From assembly GCF_022539505.1 (NCBI RefSeq), contig NC_061510.1, positions 264,563,687 to 264,627,686 of the forward strand: 64,000 bases of DNA. Reading direction: 5' to 3'. The position numbers and the translations under genes are program-made. Position 1 is the stretch's first letter. Each line of letters opens with the position of its first letter. The DNA is from Lolium rigidum. Its lineage: Eukaryota > Streptophyta > Magnoliopsida > Poales > Poaceae. Of the stretch, positions 46,006 to 58,444 are shown in pieces. The notes below the pieces were generated by a model. The model saw only the letters and a program-made list of their open reading frames with translations. It did not search any database and had not been told where the DNA came from.

Positions 46006-49000
46006 TGTAATATCCCATGTTTAGAGGCAATAAAATGAGAGAACACCAAAGTGTGCATTGCATTCATGCATAGAAAATCCGGGGAATTTTCGCGCTTTCA
46101 AATAAAACTTACCACAGTAACTGAAGTTTCACTTGACTTGCTGGAACTGAAGTAGATCATCAAGTCAAGCGCTATAAACTTCACTGTGATCTTTGTTAAA
46201 ACCTTGTTTTGGGTAGAGATGATTGTGATCTATGGATTAGATCAAATGGAATTAGAACACATTCTTTAATAATCAAATCCTAACTTATTAACACTTAAAA
46301 GTTAGCAACTACCTTTGTGTGTAATTTAATTCACTTCTAAACTTATTACCAAATAAGGTAAACCACAGGGTCTAAAGTGCATAAAAGCCACACATTCTTA
46401 TTTAAATCATAACTTATTAAGTATATGGAATATCATAAAACTAAATCCATTTACATTACGAATTATAGTTCAAACTATTTGAATAAAACTAACTATGAGT
46501 ATTTTGAAACTCATATGATCATGCCTTGGGGAATTCAAACACCAACTATCCAAACTTGAGAAATAAATCTCAACATTAACCTTTTCACCAATATTATAAT
46601 ATAAATCCAATCAAATATAATATAGTGACTCATCCACAATAATAAAACCATCCACAAGATATTTAGTAGCAAATGCCACTTGGCTATCCAAAAATAAATC
46701 ATATGAGAGGGTAATGATCTTGCCACATAGGATGAAAATATCTACATGACTTGCTTTCCAAGCTTTGCCACCTCATGCTCAAAGGATTTCTATGGATGAG
46801 GGCATGACAACCAAGCACCTTACTCATCAAACCAACACAAGAGTCACCACCTAGGTGTCATGATACTAGAGCTTGCCCAAGCCTATAAATAGAGCCACAC
46901 CCTTCATCCATTTCATCATCTTGTAGCATGAAACAAGGAAGCACACACATAGAGCCACTCCATGTGAATTAGCTAGGATCAAGATGAAGAAGCTAGGAGG
47001 TGGAGGCATACCACAAGATGCAGGTTTATCAGATTTCATGAAGAACAAGCTACAGAAGATACCAAGGTAGAATTCCTAGGCAAACCATATATGTAGAGGA
47101 TCATATCATCATCTCTTGAGTAGGACCTTAGGATATTCCAAGACATTGAGAAGTGAGAGAAGTTATCATACTAATCATATCCATGTTCATACAAGAATAT
47201 TAGAGTAGTACTAATCCTAGTTATTCAAGTCAATAAAACACAATCAAAGCTTATGTTTATACCCAATTCAAACTTGTGTATCACATGGGTGATCACAACT
47301 AAAACCCTAGATCACCTTTGCATTTCAATCCAAGTATCACTTTGGATTATAAGTAAAACCCTGCCATGCCTCATGCCTATTTTATACTTCAATTAATGAA
47401 GCACCATCAAATTCTTAAACCCTAAGAACCATTATTCACATAAAATCATGAACCAATTCCATACCCTTTACCATTTGTTAAACTCTAGCCATAATTAAAT
47501 CATATGTGAGTAATCACTATGGTTAAGCCCTAGAAAATAGAATATGTTAACCATGCACAGGTTCTTAATTTCAAAGCATTTTAACAAATTTGACTCTTAA
47601 ATTAAAAAAGCAATTGAGATGAACCCTAGTTCATATATATTTTAAATTTTAAATACACATCATAAGAACCCCAAGTTAATATATATTTGTTACACCACAA
47701 AACTATGCAGTAAGTAATAGTATTAAGTTATCTTGATACTCAAATAATTTGGAACCTGCAAAACAAAATAGAAACCATATTTGAATTTATATAACAAAAT
47801 TCAAAACAGAAATTTAAAAGAGAAAAGAGAGGGAAAGCCTTACCTTGCTTGGCAGCCGAAGCAGGCCGTGCAGCCCACCAAACCAGCCCAACAAAGGACC
47901 GAGAGCAGCCCGACCCAAGCCAAATACCGGTTCGTTGGCTTTAAAAATCGTGCGAGAATAAAACACATCGTCGTCCTCGTCTCCGTGCACGACAGCGCTG
48001 CAACGCCAGTAGGCCACGACCTCATCGCCGATAAGCTTGCCCGGACGTCGCCAAACCTCTCAGAAGCTCGCCCAATCTCTCTCGCGTCCGAGTCTATCCG
48101 CGGGAGAAAAGATCTTCGCCAGACTAGATCATCCAGAGACCGCCACCTCCCGACCATCGCCGTCGTCGTGTCGAGGCCACAGGGCTTCCCTTGGCCTATA
48201 AATAGGTGGAGATCATCACCGAATAGTCCTTGTTCTTCGCCGCCCTTCAATTCGCTCTCTAGCCCTCTCTACATCTCACTGGAACCCCGCCATGGCCGGC
48301 CAGTTCTCCGGCTAGCCGTCGATGGAGACCACCCCGGCGTCTACCAAGTGGCTCGTTGGAAGCGCTCGGCCGCGTAGAGCATCCCGGAGGAGTCTAGCAT
48401 CGAGGGAAGCCAAGTTGAGGAAGAATTTCGCCGTTCCCTTTCTCTCGGGTTCGCCGGGAAAGCATCAATCGCCGTCGCCTCCGGCGGTCATCGTCGTCGC
48501 CGACCACACCAGCAAGTTCACGGTGAGCTTGCGCATCGATAGAATCTACCTTCGCTTCCTGGAACCCTCTGTAGCCTAGATTTGCATCTTCGTCGGAGAG
48601 CACCACCGCGGGACATGGTCGCCGGCGTAGCTCCGGTGATCCCCTGACAAAACCAACACCACCACTGTATTCAGTAGCTCGAGGGGAGTCGGAAACACCT
48701 AGTAGCCCGTCCTGGGGGGCCATAAAACGGCGGCGCCGTCCTCAGCAGACCGCCGGCGGTTAAACGCCGGTGAGGTCAAACGCGTGGTCAAGGTTGACTG
48801 GACCTTGCCGCGTGGCTGCTGAGGTGGGCACGCAGGTCCCACCAGTCAGTCTCTGCGAGTATAAGTGAATCGGTACAATTAGCATTTTGCTTTATTTCAA
48901 ATTACAGAAAAATGTTGAAACTTTGAAAAATCATATAAAATTCAATTCAACTCAGAAAAATGCAAATAATATATCAAAATGCTCACAAAAATAAAATCTA

Positions 49001-52000
49001 TTCAAATAAAATAAAAAACAAAAATGTGTGCCAAAACAAAAATCCACTTATTTTTAACCTTATTAATTATGCCATTTCAATTATTTAAAATACAATTTTA
49101 ATTCAATAAATTGTTAAGTGTAAAAAAATTAAAATTCAACTATTCAGTAACTAAATAAAATGTTAAGATTAATTTTCTTTATCATATTTGCATTAACTTA
49201 ATCATTAGTGGTAATTCATAAACCCTAATTTGCAAATTACTATTTTCTATTTTCTTTAAATAGTAAAAACTCAAGAAAATATTAAAAGCCAATATTAATT
49301 TAGTAGCCCAACAATTATGTCCTTAAGCATTCTTAGTTAACAAGTTATTATTATTTTAAAACCTAATAATAATTAGGAAACCCTGATTTCCAATTAAACC
49401 CTAATTAGTACTTATTTTAATTGTTAAACCCTTATCTCTGAATTAAACCTAATTAGGAGTTACTCTAATTATTAAATCTTGTGAAAATTAATAAAATGTC
49501 AAACCATTCCTAATTTTGATTCAAAGTAATTAGTTACCACACCTATATGTCCAACCATCCTTTTTAGGAGTTATACCATGATTTAGAAACCCTAGTTTCA
49601 AATTGAGTAAGACCTGGATCCCATTATTTCATGTGATCATTCCACCTTAGAACCAACTCTAAAACCCTAGATATGTGTCACATATGATCATGGGAGATTT
49701 ACTTGACATATAGAACCCTAATTAGCAACAGTTGAATACATGCTTATGATCCACTAGCATAAACCAAGTCACATGAGATTATCATTCCATGTTTCTATTT
49801 CAATTAAAAACCTATATGATTCACTAGTATCACCTAGGTATAAACCCTAACTTGTTAATTGGATTAGTACCGTTAATCACCACTCTTATATACCATGCCA
49901 TTAAGATCAACCCAATCATTAAACCCTAGTAGAACCATAATAATAAACCTAATACCAACCTTATGTAGCAATACACAACACATGTTCCTATCCAACTAAA
50001 CCTTACTTAGGAAATGATAAACCACTTAGCTTAGAAACTATTAGAGATTATTTGGTAAAGCAAATATGAAGTCATAGTAAACCCTAACTCATAGCAACAC
50101 CTTGATAACCATCCTTTGATATGATGCTTAGGAGAAACCATAGTAATAAACCTACTAATACTTGCTACATGTAGATCACTTCTACTTAAGCACCAACCAG
50201 CCCTATTAGTAAACCCTAATAGCACTTAGCTCCTATTTAAAGTAGTTCATATTCTTATTTTAACCTGTTCTTCAAAAGTTATTCTTTTAAAGTACAAATA
50301 TCAATCAAACCTTAGAAGCCCTATCCTTCTTTGAAATACTCATTATTTCTTAATTAACATGTTCTTCAAAAAGTTATTCTTTTAAAGTATAGTATAAGTA
50401 ATCATTAACCATGTTCTGTAGAACTTAAAATTGACAACTGTTCTTTACATACTATTCCATCACTATTCTTATGTGTATGATTGTTATGATGCCTTATATC
50501 ACTTCGTTATGATGCTAATATAACCAAACCCTAATAAGAACCTTGTTTGAGAACCATCCTAAAAGTGCAACACACCTTAAAGAAATCTTTACAACTTATA
50601 CATCCTAAATCATCGAGGTTAGGTTACGCTCGGGACGATTGCATCTCATATTATGCATTATAGCATCCTTGCCAGTTCTTTAAACATTGTCCTTACCGGA
50701 CGATGATGGTATTTCAGCATTTGGAGTTATCACGTATCGAAGCTTTTACCTGCATAATCTTGCAGTCAAGAAAGGCAAGTTCATCGCTTGCTCATGTCAT
50801 TTGATTATTTGTATCAAACTATATGCAAAGTACTATACTTATCACCCATGCATTGAAAAGCAAAGTATTATTTTACAATTATGAATATGACTATGTGGTG
50901 GGCAATGGAACCATGGTATGTGTTGATATGGTGGAGGTTCCATTGCATGGGTACTACTCATCTAGGACTAAGTACCAATGCCGTCCAGTTGATTCTAGCG
51001 CCGTACATATCGCGTTATCCATAAGATCTATAATGGCTCTGGGGAAGTCAGCCGTATCTTTTCCCTTCTGCACGCCAACGGATCTGTAGAGCCGGTGGGG
51101 TGTTGGAGGCACCGCCGCAATAGGTTGGGATATCCTTTTAAATCCCCATCCATTAGTGATGATAAGCTCTACGATCTATGAAGGATTGTCCGGAGTACAC
51201 CGTGAGTAAAGCCGTATTATCGGGAGAAGTCTACTGGGGGTGTACGGTTGGACAAAAGGGTGGGTTTGCAGGGTCGCGGAGAAGGCAGTGATTGGCTTGG
51301 ATCTTATACTGGGCCTCACACCCAAGGAAGTGTGGACGGGGACATACTCTCGGCCGGCAACAAAGTTAAGATCTCTTGTGGGGTAAAGTAACGCACCTCT
51401 GGCAGAGGGTATCAAGAATTGTGACTGTCACTCCCCGTTCCGGGAAGGGAACTGCGAACGCGGCAGAAAGGAACTCCACGAAGTTCTAGTCAACTCGTGA
51501 AGACCGAGGGCATAGTTTTCAGAATAAAATAAACCTTTGGAAGAAACGTTTATGAAAACTTGCATTGGCCTATGACTTTCTGGTCTATGGCTGTAGCTAG
51601 TGCATGATACACCTATTTCCTAATATGAACTTGCTGAGTACGCTCGTACTCATTCTATCCCATTTGAACCCCCTTCTTAGATCAAGGCACCGAAGGAGAA
51701 ACTACCGTGGAACTCGAAGACAAAGGAGTCAACTCGCAACAAGATGAAGAATCAAATCAAAGAAGTCAATGGAGTCAACTTCTGCATCAGCTAGAGTGGA
51801 AACTTAGACTAGTAATAGAAGGGAACCTTTCCCTAATCCTAGCACCTAAGTAGCTAGATTTCTATAGCAAGCCAATTAGCTCTTAAGCTTGAGTTAGCAA
51901 TAAGATAGACTACGAGTCGTTCTTCTGGAGCTTTATTTGAAGATTTACCTCACTGTAAAGTAGGAGGTTGTGTTGATCTTATGTAAACAACTCGTGTGTA

Positions 52001-52140
52001 CTTCTATAGACATACCTTGGACTCGCATATGTTTCTGTTGTACCACTCTGAGAGATGTAATATGGGTGGAACAGTGTTTCACTTGTGTTATGTCAACGAC
52101 TTGTGTACTACACCATGCAGTGGTACGCTGGGTCACCGCA
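46006..52140 (+). mobile_element. Very long solo LTR, copy 2 (complete)
   Basis: 6135 bp, starting TGTAATATCCCATG and ending GGTCACCGCA, flanked by the perfect TSD ATATG (46001-46005 and 52141-52145). Neither end recurs inside, and there is no PBS, gag or pol. It is therefore a solo LTR of a retrotransposon with unusually long LTRs. Structure: AT-rich left third, GC-rich core (47840-48850) with a TATA box, and AT-rich right part with many AAACCCTA motifs. Homologous to 1-5209 with clear divergence. Confidence 0.82.
48197..48204 (+). promoter_or_regulatory. TATA box of long-LTR copy 2
   Basis: TATAAATA in the context GGCCTATAAATAGGTGG, about 2.19 kb inside the LTR. Likely LTR promoter, with the transcript running to the right. 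Confidence 0.6.
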
Positions 52141-52155
52141 ATATGTATGCACACC

Positions 52156-52156
<1 letters not shown>

Positions 52157-52207
<51 letters not shown>
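52157..52207. repeat. (TA)n microsatellite in array copy C
   Basis: About 50 bp of alternating TA just right of the solo LTR. It matches the (TA)n tracts at the same place in copies A and B. Confidence 0.95.
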
Positions 52208-52210
<3 letters not shown>

Positions 52211-52558
52211 GAGGAAAATTAATTAAAGTGTGTTCTCTCATTTGAGAACTTGTCAAAATTCAAGTTAATTAATTTATCAATGCTAATTATACAATTAATG
52301 AATCTATCTCAGGGATGTTCATACGACATGATCGATATAGGCCATGTATATTAATTGGGGTTAATCTAGGGTTTACTATAGCTATATATAGAGCAGGACG
52401 AGTTTTATTAGATTAGTGTTGGGGGGATGACCCCCGGTATGCCAAAGGCATGCCAAACCGGATGGTTTGAGCCATCAAGATACCGGTTTAATGTTCGTAC
52501 CGGAACTTAAAGATAAGAACTTAGCTAAGTGAAGCTAAGCCGGTATCCCCAAGAGGGG

Positions 52559-54070
52559 TGATGACCCACAAGTATAGGGGGTGTATCGTAGTATCTTCGA
52601 TAAGTAAGAATGTCGATCCCAACGAGGAGCAGAAGGTGTTGACAAGCAGTTTCGATGAAGGATTCACTGTAAATGCTCACAGTACAAGTATTCAGGGGGT
52701 TTTGATGTAACAGTTGAATAAAGTACGAGTAAGTAAAGTGCGAGAGTAACAATTGCAGCGAGTGGCCCAATCCTTTTTAGCACAAAGGACAAGCCGGTTT
52801 GTTTACTTATAATGACCAAACGTTCTCGAGGACACATGGGATTTTAGTCTAGTGCTTTCGCTACATACGGCTAAATAATCTTCATTGTTATGATAAGTGT
52901 TGTGTGGGTGAACCTATGCTAATGTACCGCCCTTCCTAGGACTAAATACATACTTGTGATTATACCCCTTGCAAGCATCCGCAACTACAAGAAAGTAATT
53001 AAGAATAAATATAACCACAACCTTAAACTCTGAGATCCTACGATCCCTCCTGCATCGATATACCAACGGGGGTTTAGGTTTCTGTCACTCCGGCAACCCC
53101 GCAATTAGCAAACGAATACAAGATGCATTCCCCTAGGCCCATAAATGGTGAAATGTCATGTAGTCGACGTTCACATGACACCACTAGAAGAATAACACCA
53201 CAACTTAAATATCACACCATTGAATATTACTCAACCATAGTTTACTACTAACATTTAGACTTCACCCATGTCCTCAAGAACTAAACGAACTACTCACGAG
53301 ACATCATATGGAACATGATCAGAGGTGATATGGTGATGAATAACAATCTGAACATAAACTTGGTTCAATGGTTTCACTCAATAGCATCAACAACAAGTAT
53401 AGATCGATACCGGGAGAGTTTCCCCTATCAAACAATCAAGATCAAACCCAAATTGCTACGGCGGTGACGGTGTCCAGCGGTGATGACGGCGGTGATGATG
53501 GTGGAGATGATGATGATGGTGATGGTGATGATGTCCAGCTCGATGTCGGTGACGATGGCGTCGATTTCCCCTCCCGAGGGGAATTTCCCGGCGGATTCCC
53601 GCCCGCCGGAGAGCTCTTTTCTCTCCGGTGTTCTCCGCCCCGCGAGGCGGCCGTAACTCTTCGTGAGGTACCCCCTCCGGCTTAGGTCTTCGGGACGAAG
53701 GGTTTGGCGAAGAAAAGGAGGCGAAAGGGGTCGTGGGCCCCTCACACCACATGGCGGCGCGGCCAGGGCCCGGGCCGCGCCGCCCTAGGGTGTGGGCCCA
53801 CCCCGGCTCCTCCCGGCTCCTCCTTCCGGCTTCCTTCGTCATCTTGAAAAATAGGATTTTTGGTATAATTTCCTTCCACAGCTGATCTTCCGAAATATTG
53901 CGTTCGACGGTGCTTTTTCCAGCAGAATCTCGGCTCCGTGTTCGATCCTCCAATAATGATGAAACATGCAAAATAGATGAAATAACATAAGTATTGTGTC
54001 CCAATATGAAATATATCAATGAATAATAGCAAATTATGATATAAAATAGTGATGCAAATTGGACGTATCA
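52559..54070 (-). mobile_element. 3' LTR of the autonomous gypsy element
   Basis: Plus-strand start TGATGACCCACAAGTATAGG, end TTGGACGTATCA. Includes a GAT/GGT-rich simple-sequence block at 53480-53540. Confidence 0.92.
53480..53540. repeat. GAT/GGT trinucleotide-rich block in the LTR (second copy at 62390-62450)
   Basis: The imperfect GATGATGGT-type repeat is present in both LTRs. It creates long acidic (plus strand) or His-rich (minus strand) open frames that are not genes. Confidence 0.85.
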
Positions 54071-55860
54071 ACTCCCCCTAGCTTAGACTTCGCTTGTCCC
54101 CAAGCGAAATCGAACTCGATAAACATGACCACATGTTTATGGAGTGAAGAGTCGATAAATAGAATACGGACAAGAAGCATCATATTCATTCACACAGACA
54201 TTATAGTAAACAACCTCTTATAACTCATATTGAAACAAGTATAAGGTAATCACAAGTAAAGGTGCATGAGAAATCATAATTGGTGATGGCAAACTTCGTT
54301 CTTGGTCAGAGAACAATTAATATATTATATTTATCTTATTGAGCAGCGCTCTCATGTTAAAGTTTATAATGCACAACTTGCATACTCAATCATAATGGTC
54401 TCTTCATAATCATTGATAACTTTCAAAGCTATATTCATTCAGATAAAACTTGTACTAAACAAGGAAGAATAAAAGACATGATGTAGCAAATCACAATATA
54501 ATGGTTTGATCACAACTACTCAAATGCTTGCTTGAGATGGAGAGAAATAGGTTTACCGACTCAACATAAAGTAAAAGACAGGCCCTTCGCAGAGGGAAGC
54601 AGGGATTAAATCATGTGCTAGAGCTCTTTCAGCTTTGAAATCATATAGAGATAATAAAAGTAACATTTTGAGAGGTGTTTGTTGTTGTCAACGACCGGTA
54701 GCGGGTACTCTAACCCCTTGCCAGACAACCTCCTAAGAGCGGCTCCCATAATATTTTCATTTTGTGTGGCGCTCCTTCCAACCTTTCTTTCACAAACCAT
54801 GGCTAACCGAATCCTCGGGTGCCTGCCAACAATCTCATACCATGAAGGAGTGCCTTTTTATTTTAGCTTTATGATGATGATGACACTCCCCCAACCTTTG
54901 CTTACACAAGCCATGGCTAACCGAATCCTTCGGGTGCCGTCCATCAATCACATACCATGGAGGAGTGTCTATTTAGTTTAATTAATTTGGGACCGGGAAT
55001 CCCATTGCCAGCTCTTTTTGCAAAATTATTGGATAAGCGGATGAAGCCACTAGTCCATTAGTGGAAATTGCCCAACAAGATTGAAAGATAAAACACCACA
55101 TACTTCCTCATGAGCTATGAAACATTGACACAAATAAGAGATACTAAGTTTTGAATTGTTTAAAGGTAGCACATGAAGTATTTACTTGGAATGGCAGTAA
55201 AATACCATGTAATAGGTAGGTATGGTGGACACAAATAACATAGGTTTGGTTGAAGGTTTGGATGCACGAGAAGTATTCCCTCTCAGACAGGTCTTTGGCT
55301 AGCAAGGTTAATTAGCAAGCATAAGAGTCGAGGGAAACAAACAAATATACATATGATAGAAACAATCATGCATCTTTCTTGTAAGCACAAACAATTTTAA
55401 CTTCATAATAATGAGCTATGAGCTAACAAGAAAGACAATGAAACATCTACATGTATTTCTCTTTTCTATTTAAACCTCAAAGTGTTGTTGCTATTGACCA
55501 ATGCTAAGTTTGCCAAAACCAAATAGATTTATTCAATGCTCCCAAAGTGATACCAATACTAACAACGAGATGAATCATAGAGATTGCAAACTAAAATAAG
55601 ATGTGCAATATGTAAATGATAAGACTTCTCATTAATATTCCATATCGATAACTCACACCAAGGGATACATAGACAACTAAAGGAGAGATACTTCCAAACG
55701 CAACCCATCTTATATAACTTCCCTATTCATGATATGACACTACTTGACAATAAAAGTAAAAGGTAGTGATAATGTGATACCGCGGCACTCCCCCAAGCTT
55801 GGAACAAACCAAGGGGATGCCAATACCGATGATGAATTACTCCCGAGGAGATGGTGGTGA
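54071..55860 (-). other. 3' non-coding interior of the autonomous gypsy element
   Basis: No coding domain. The LTR-adjacent polypurine tract reads ACTCCCCCTAGCTTAGAC (plus strand, 54071). A related CTCCCCCAAGCTTGG lies internally at 55789-55803. Confidence 0.65.
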
Positions 55861-55879
55861 TGAATTCCTCCCGAGCTTC

Positions 55880-56290
55880 TTAATAAGCTCCTTCGTCTTC
55901 GTCTCGACCTTGATAATTCTGCACTAAGATTCGAAGAGATTCATTGTTATCCGAAGTTGGCGATGACGACCTTGTGACGCGAATCGAGTGGTATTCAATC
56001 AATCTTCGGAGACGGCAGTTCTCCTCCCGGAGAATCTCCACTTCTCTTCTCGTAGCCCGATATTGATCACAAAACTCATCGGTAACCCGTAGAACTTCTT
56101 CCATCATGGGGAAAGAGTCGAGGCTAAGAGCTGGTGATAAAGGTCCCTGCAGGTCATGAGAAAAAGAACGTCGAGTGTCAACAGATCCCACCAAGATTTG
56201 CTTGCTCCCTCCAACTCGCTGCTCTTGTCTTGATGGCACCTCCTTCACTTCTTCCTCCGAAAACCCCTTGCCCTTGTTGTTGGAGGCCAT
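55880..56290 (-). CDS. Extra ORF 3' of pol, 136 aa, coiled-coil-like
   Basis: An intact frame from MASNNKGKGFSEEEVKEVPS (56290) to GRDEDEGAY (55880). The N-terminal half is charged and Ser/Gln-rich. Residues about 70-105 (EEVLRVTDEFCDQYRATRRE, then VEILREENCRLRRLIEYHSI) are a heptad-like helix fit for a coiled coil. The C terminus is acidic. No signal peptide or transmembrane segment is seen, so it is not an obvious envelope glycoprotein although it occupies the env position. It lies 336 bp downstream of the integrase stop on the element strand. The function is unknown. Confidence 0.65.
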   Translation of the reverse strand: MASNNKGKGFSEEEVKEVPSRQEQRVGGSKQILVGSVDTRRSFSHDLQGPLSPALSLDSFPMMEEVLRVTDEFCDQYRATRREVEILREENCRLRRLIEYHSIRVTRSSSPTSDNNESLRILVQNYQGRDEDEGAY

Positions 56291-56626
56291 GGTGCTTCTA
56301 GACTAAAAACAGATCCTGGCGTAAACAACTCGAAACAAAACACGTCGAAAACACGATATACGGACCTCCAGGGGTCCGGGGATTATATAGCAAAAATTTT
56401 CTCGACAAAAGGAAAGTACCGGATCGAACCGTAGTCGGAAAGGGGCGACGGGCGGCCAAACCCTAGGTCGGCGCGGGCTCGGGCTAGGCCGCGCCGGCCT
56501 ATGGTGCCACGCCCTCGTGCGTCCTTTCCACTCCGTTTCGAACTCGTAATTTCTCATATTTTCCAAAAACAGCGAAAATATTGTTCGGAAAGTAAATTGC
56601 GTACTTTTCATTACCAGTACAGTTAC

Positions 56627-57968
56627 CTATTCAAAGTCGAGTTCGGCGGACTCGTCAATTTGTCCTTTGATGAAAGCTTCCGGTGTTTCCACTTGAATAA
56701 TATCAACATCAACATTATAAGAATCACCCGAGATATAATGCTTGAGTCTTTGTCCATTCACCACTTGCGTAGCATTGTCTTGGAGAGAGCTAATCTTGAT
56801 TGCTCCTGAGCGATACACCTCCTCGACAACATATGGTCCTTCCCATTTCGAGAGTAATTTCCCTGCAAAGAATCCGAGACGAGACCGATACAATAGGACT
56901 TTATCCCCAATATTAAACTCTCTTTTGATGATCCTCCTATCATGCCATTTTTTAACTTTTTCTTTAAAGAGTTTAGCATTTTCATAAGCTTCACTTCTCC
57001 ATTCATCTAGAGAACTTAATTGTAGCAACCTCTTATCACCGGCAAGTTTAGGATCTTTATTTAATTCTCTAACAGCCCTATAAGCTTTGTGTTCTAGCTC
57101 TAAAGGTAAATGACAAGCTTTTCCGTAAACCATTTTATAAGGTGACATTCCCATGGGGTTTTTATAAGCAGCTCTATAAGCCCATAGTGCATCCTTCAAT
57201 TTACTAGCCCAATTCTTTCTAGATTTATTAACGGTTTTCTGCAAGATAGATTTAATCTCTCTATTCGATAATTCTACTTGACCACTAGTTTGAGGATGAT
57301 AAGCGGAAGCAATTCTATGATTAATACCATACTTAGCAAGAGTTTTTCTAAAACCTCCATGAATAAAATGAGAACCTCCATCAGTCATAATATATCTAGG
57401 CACTCCAAATCTAGGAAAAATAATATCTAAAAGCATTTTTAAAGAGGTCTCACCATCAAGCACTTTTTGTAGGTATGGCTTCCACCCATTTAGTAACATA
57501 ATCAACAAGCAACAAGTATATGAGTGTTACCTTTTGAAGAGGGAAAAGGTCCCATGAAGTCAAATCCCCAACAATCAAACGGTTCAATAACAAGAGTATA
57601 ATTCATAGGCATTTCATTGCGTCTGGAGATATTACCAACCCTTTGACATTCATCACAAGATAAAATAAACTTCCTTGCATCTTTGAAGAGAGTTGGCCAA
57701 TAAAAATCTGATTATAGAATTCTTGCGCGGTTCTATCTCCGGCGTGATGTCCTCCGTAAGCACTGCCATGACATTTACTCAATATCTCTTGTTGTTCATA
57801 TTCGGGAACACATCTTCGCATAATACCATCCACTCCTTCTTTATATAAGTGTGGGTCATCCCGTAAATAATGCCTCAAATCATAAAAGAATTTCCTCCTT
57901 TGTCTGAGCTGAAAAGGTTGGAGGCAAGTACTTGGAAACAATAAAGTTAGCATAATCAAGCATACCAA
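56627..57968 (-). CDS. gypsy integrase (zinc-binding and catalytic core), frameshifted
   Basis: The zinc-binding part (57968-57603) reads LHKEG-type sequence: [20 protein letters not shown], then [18 protein letters not shown]. The catalytic core (57508-56627) has [16 protein letters not shown] and [20 protein letters not shown], supplying D and E of the D,D-35-E triad; the first D lies in the damaged stretch between the two frames. After it come [20 protein letters not shown] and the gypsy C-terminal [12 protein letters not shown]...[11 protein letters not shown]. It ends at 56627. It would insert the cDNA in the nucleus. Confidence 0.85.
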
Positions 57969-58182
57969 GGACTGTCTCGCGAGCTCACCTTTATCACGAC
58001 CAATTGTTCGTTTGGAAAACTATCATTAATCGAGGAACAGGATCATAAGCAATATTTTCCAATCTAGACAAATTATCAGCAACATGATTATCAAGCACCT
58101 TTCCTATCTACAATATGTAAATCAAATTCTTGCAAAAGAAGTACCCATCTAATAAGCCTCGGCTTAGCATCTTTCTTTGTCA

Positions 58183-58413
58183 TTAGGTATCTAATTGCAA
58201 AGCATGATCGAGATGAATAGTAACTTTTGAATCAACAATATAAGATCTAAATTTATCACAAGCAAAGACTACAGCTAGTAATTCCTTTTCAGTTGTAGCA
58301 TAATTTCTTTGAGCAGCATCAAGAGTTTTACTAGCATAATGAATAACATTCAGTTTTTTATCTACTCGCTGTCCATGAACAGCGCCTACGAAAAAATCAC
58401 TAGCATCACACAT
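58183..58413 (-). CDS. gypsy RNase H domain fragment
   Basis: [31 protein letters not shown] and [17 protein letters not shown] are hallmarks of gypsy RNase H, which degrades template RNA. The frame ends [12 protein letters not shown] at 58183 because the conserved DHAALRYL-type segment is shifted at a CTG-derived site. Confidence 0.85.
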   Translation of the reverse strand: MCDASDFFVGAVHGQRVDKKLNVIHYASKTLDAAQRNYATTEKELLAVVFACDKFRSYIVDSKVTIHLDHALQLDT

Positions 58414-58444
58414 AATTTCAAATGGTAAATTCCAATCGGGAGGT

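Larger units (their letters stand above)
42700..52416. repeat. Tandem array of a 0.7-0.8 kb AT-rich unit (three copies, invaded)
   Basis: Landmarks recur in the same order: 'taatcaaaactagatcgatcg' (42779, 45038, 45821), 'attattagaggcacc', a GA-rich run, (TA)n, 'ttgtgagg', 'cttgtcaaaattcaagttaatt', 'catgatcgatataggccat', 'ggggttaatctagggttt', 'tagatcgggttattagct' and 'ggaccgcgagg(t/c)ccc'. Copy A is 42700-43259 resuming at 44843. Copy B is about 44843-45553. Copy C is about 45556-46005 resuming at 52146-52416. Copy A is split by four (TA)n-bounded elements and copy C by the 6135-bp solo LTR. The array ends at the gypsy LTR starting at 52417 (candidate TSD ATTAG, 52412-52416). It has no coding capacity. 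Confidence 0.82.

Noticed and set aside
46006..52140. A complete retrotransposon rather than a solo LTR
   Set aside because: The terminal sequences do not recur inside, and no PBS, polypurine tract, gag or pol motif was found.
53368..54019. Asp/Gly-rich and His-rich frames in the gypsy LTRs (also 62282-62990)
   Set aside because: They are produced by the GAT/GGT simple repeat and GC-rich leader of the LTR. They are identical in both LTRs.
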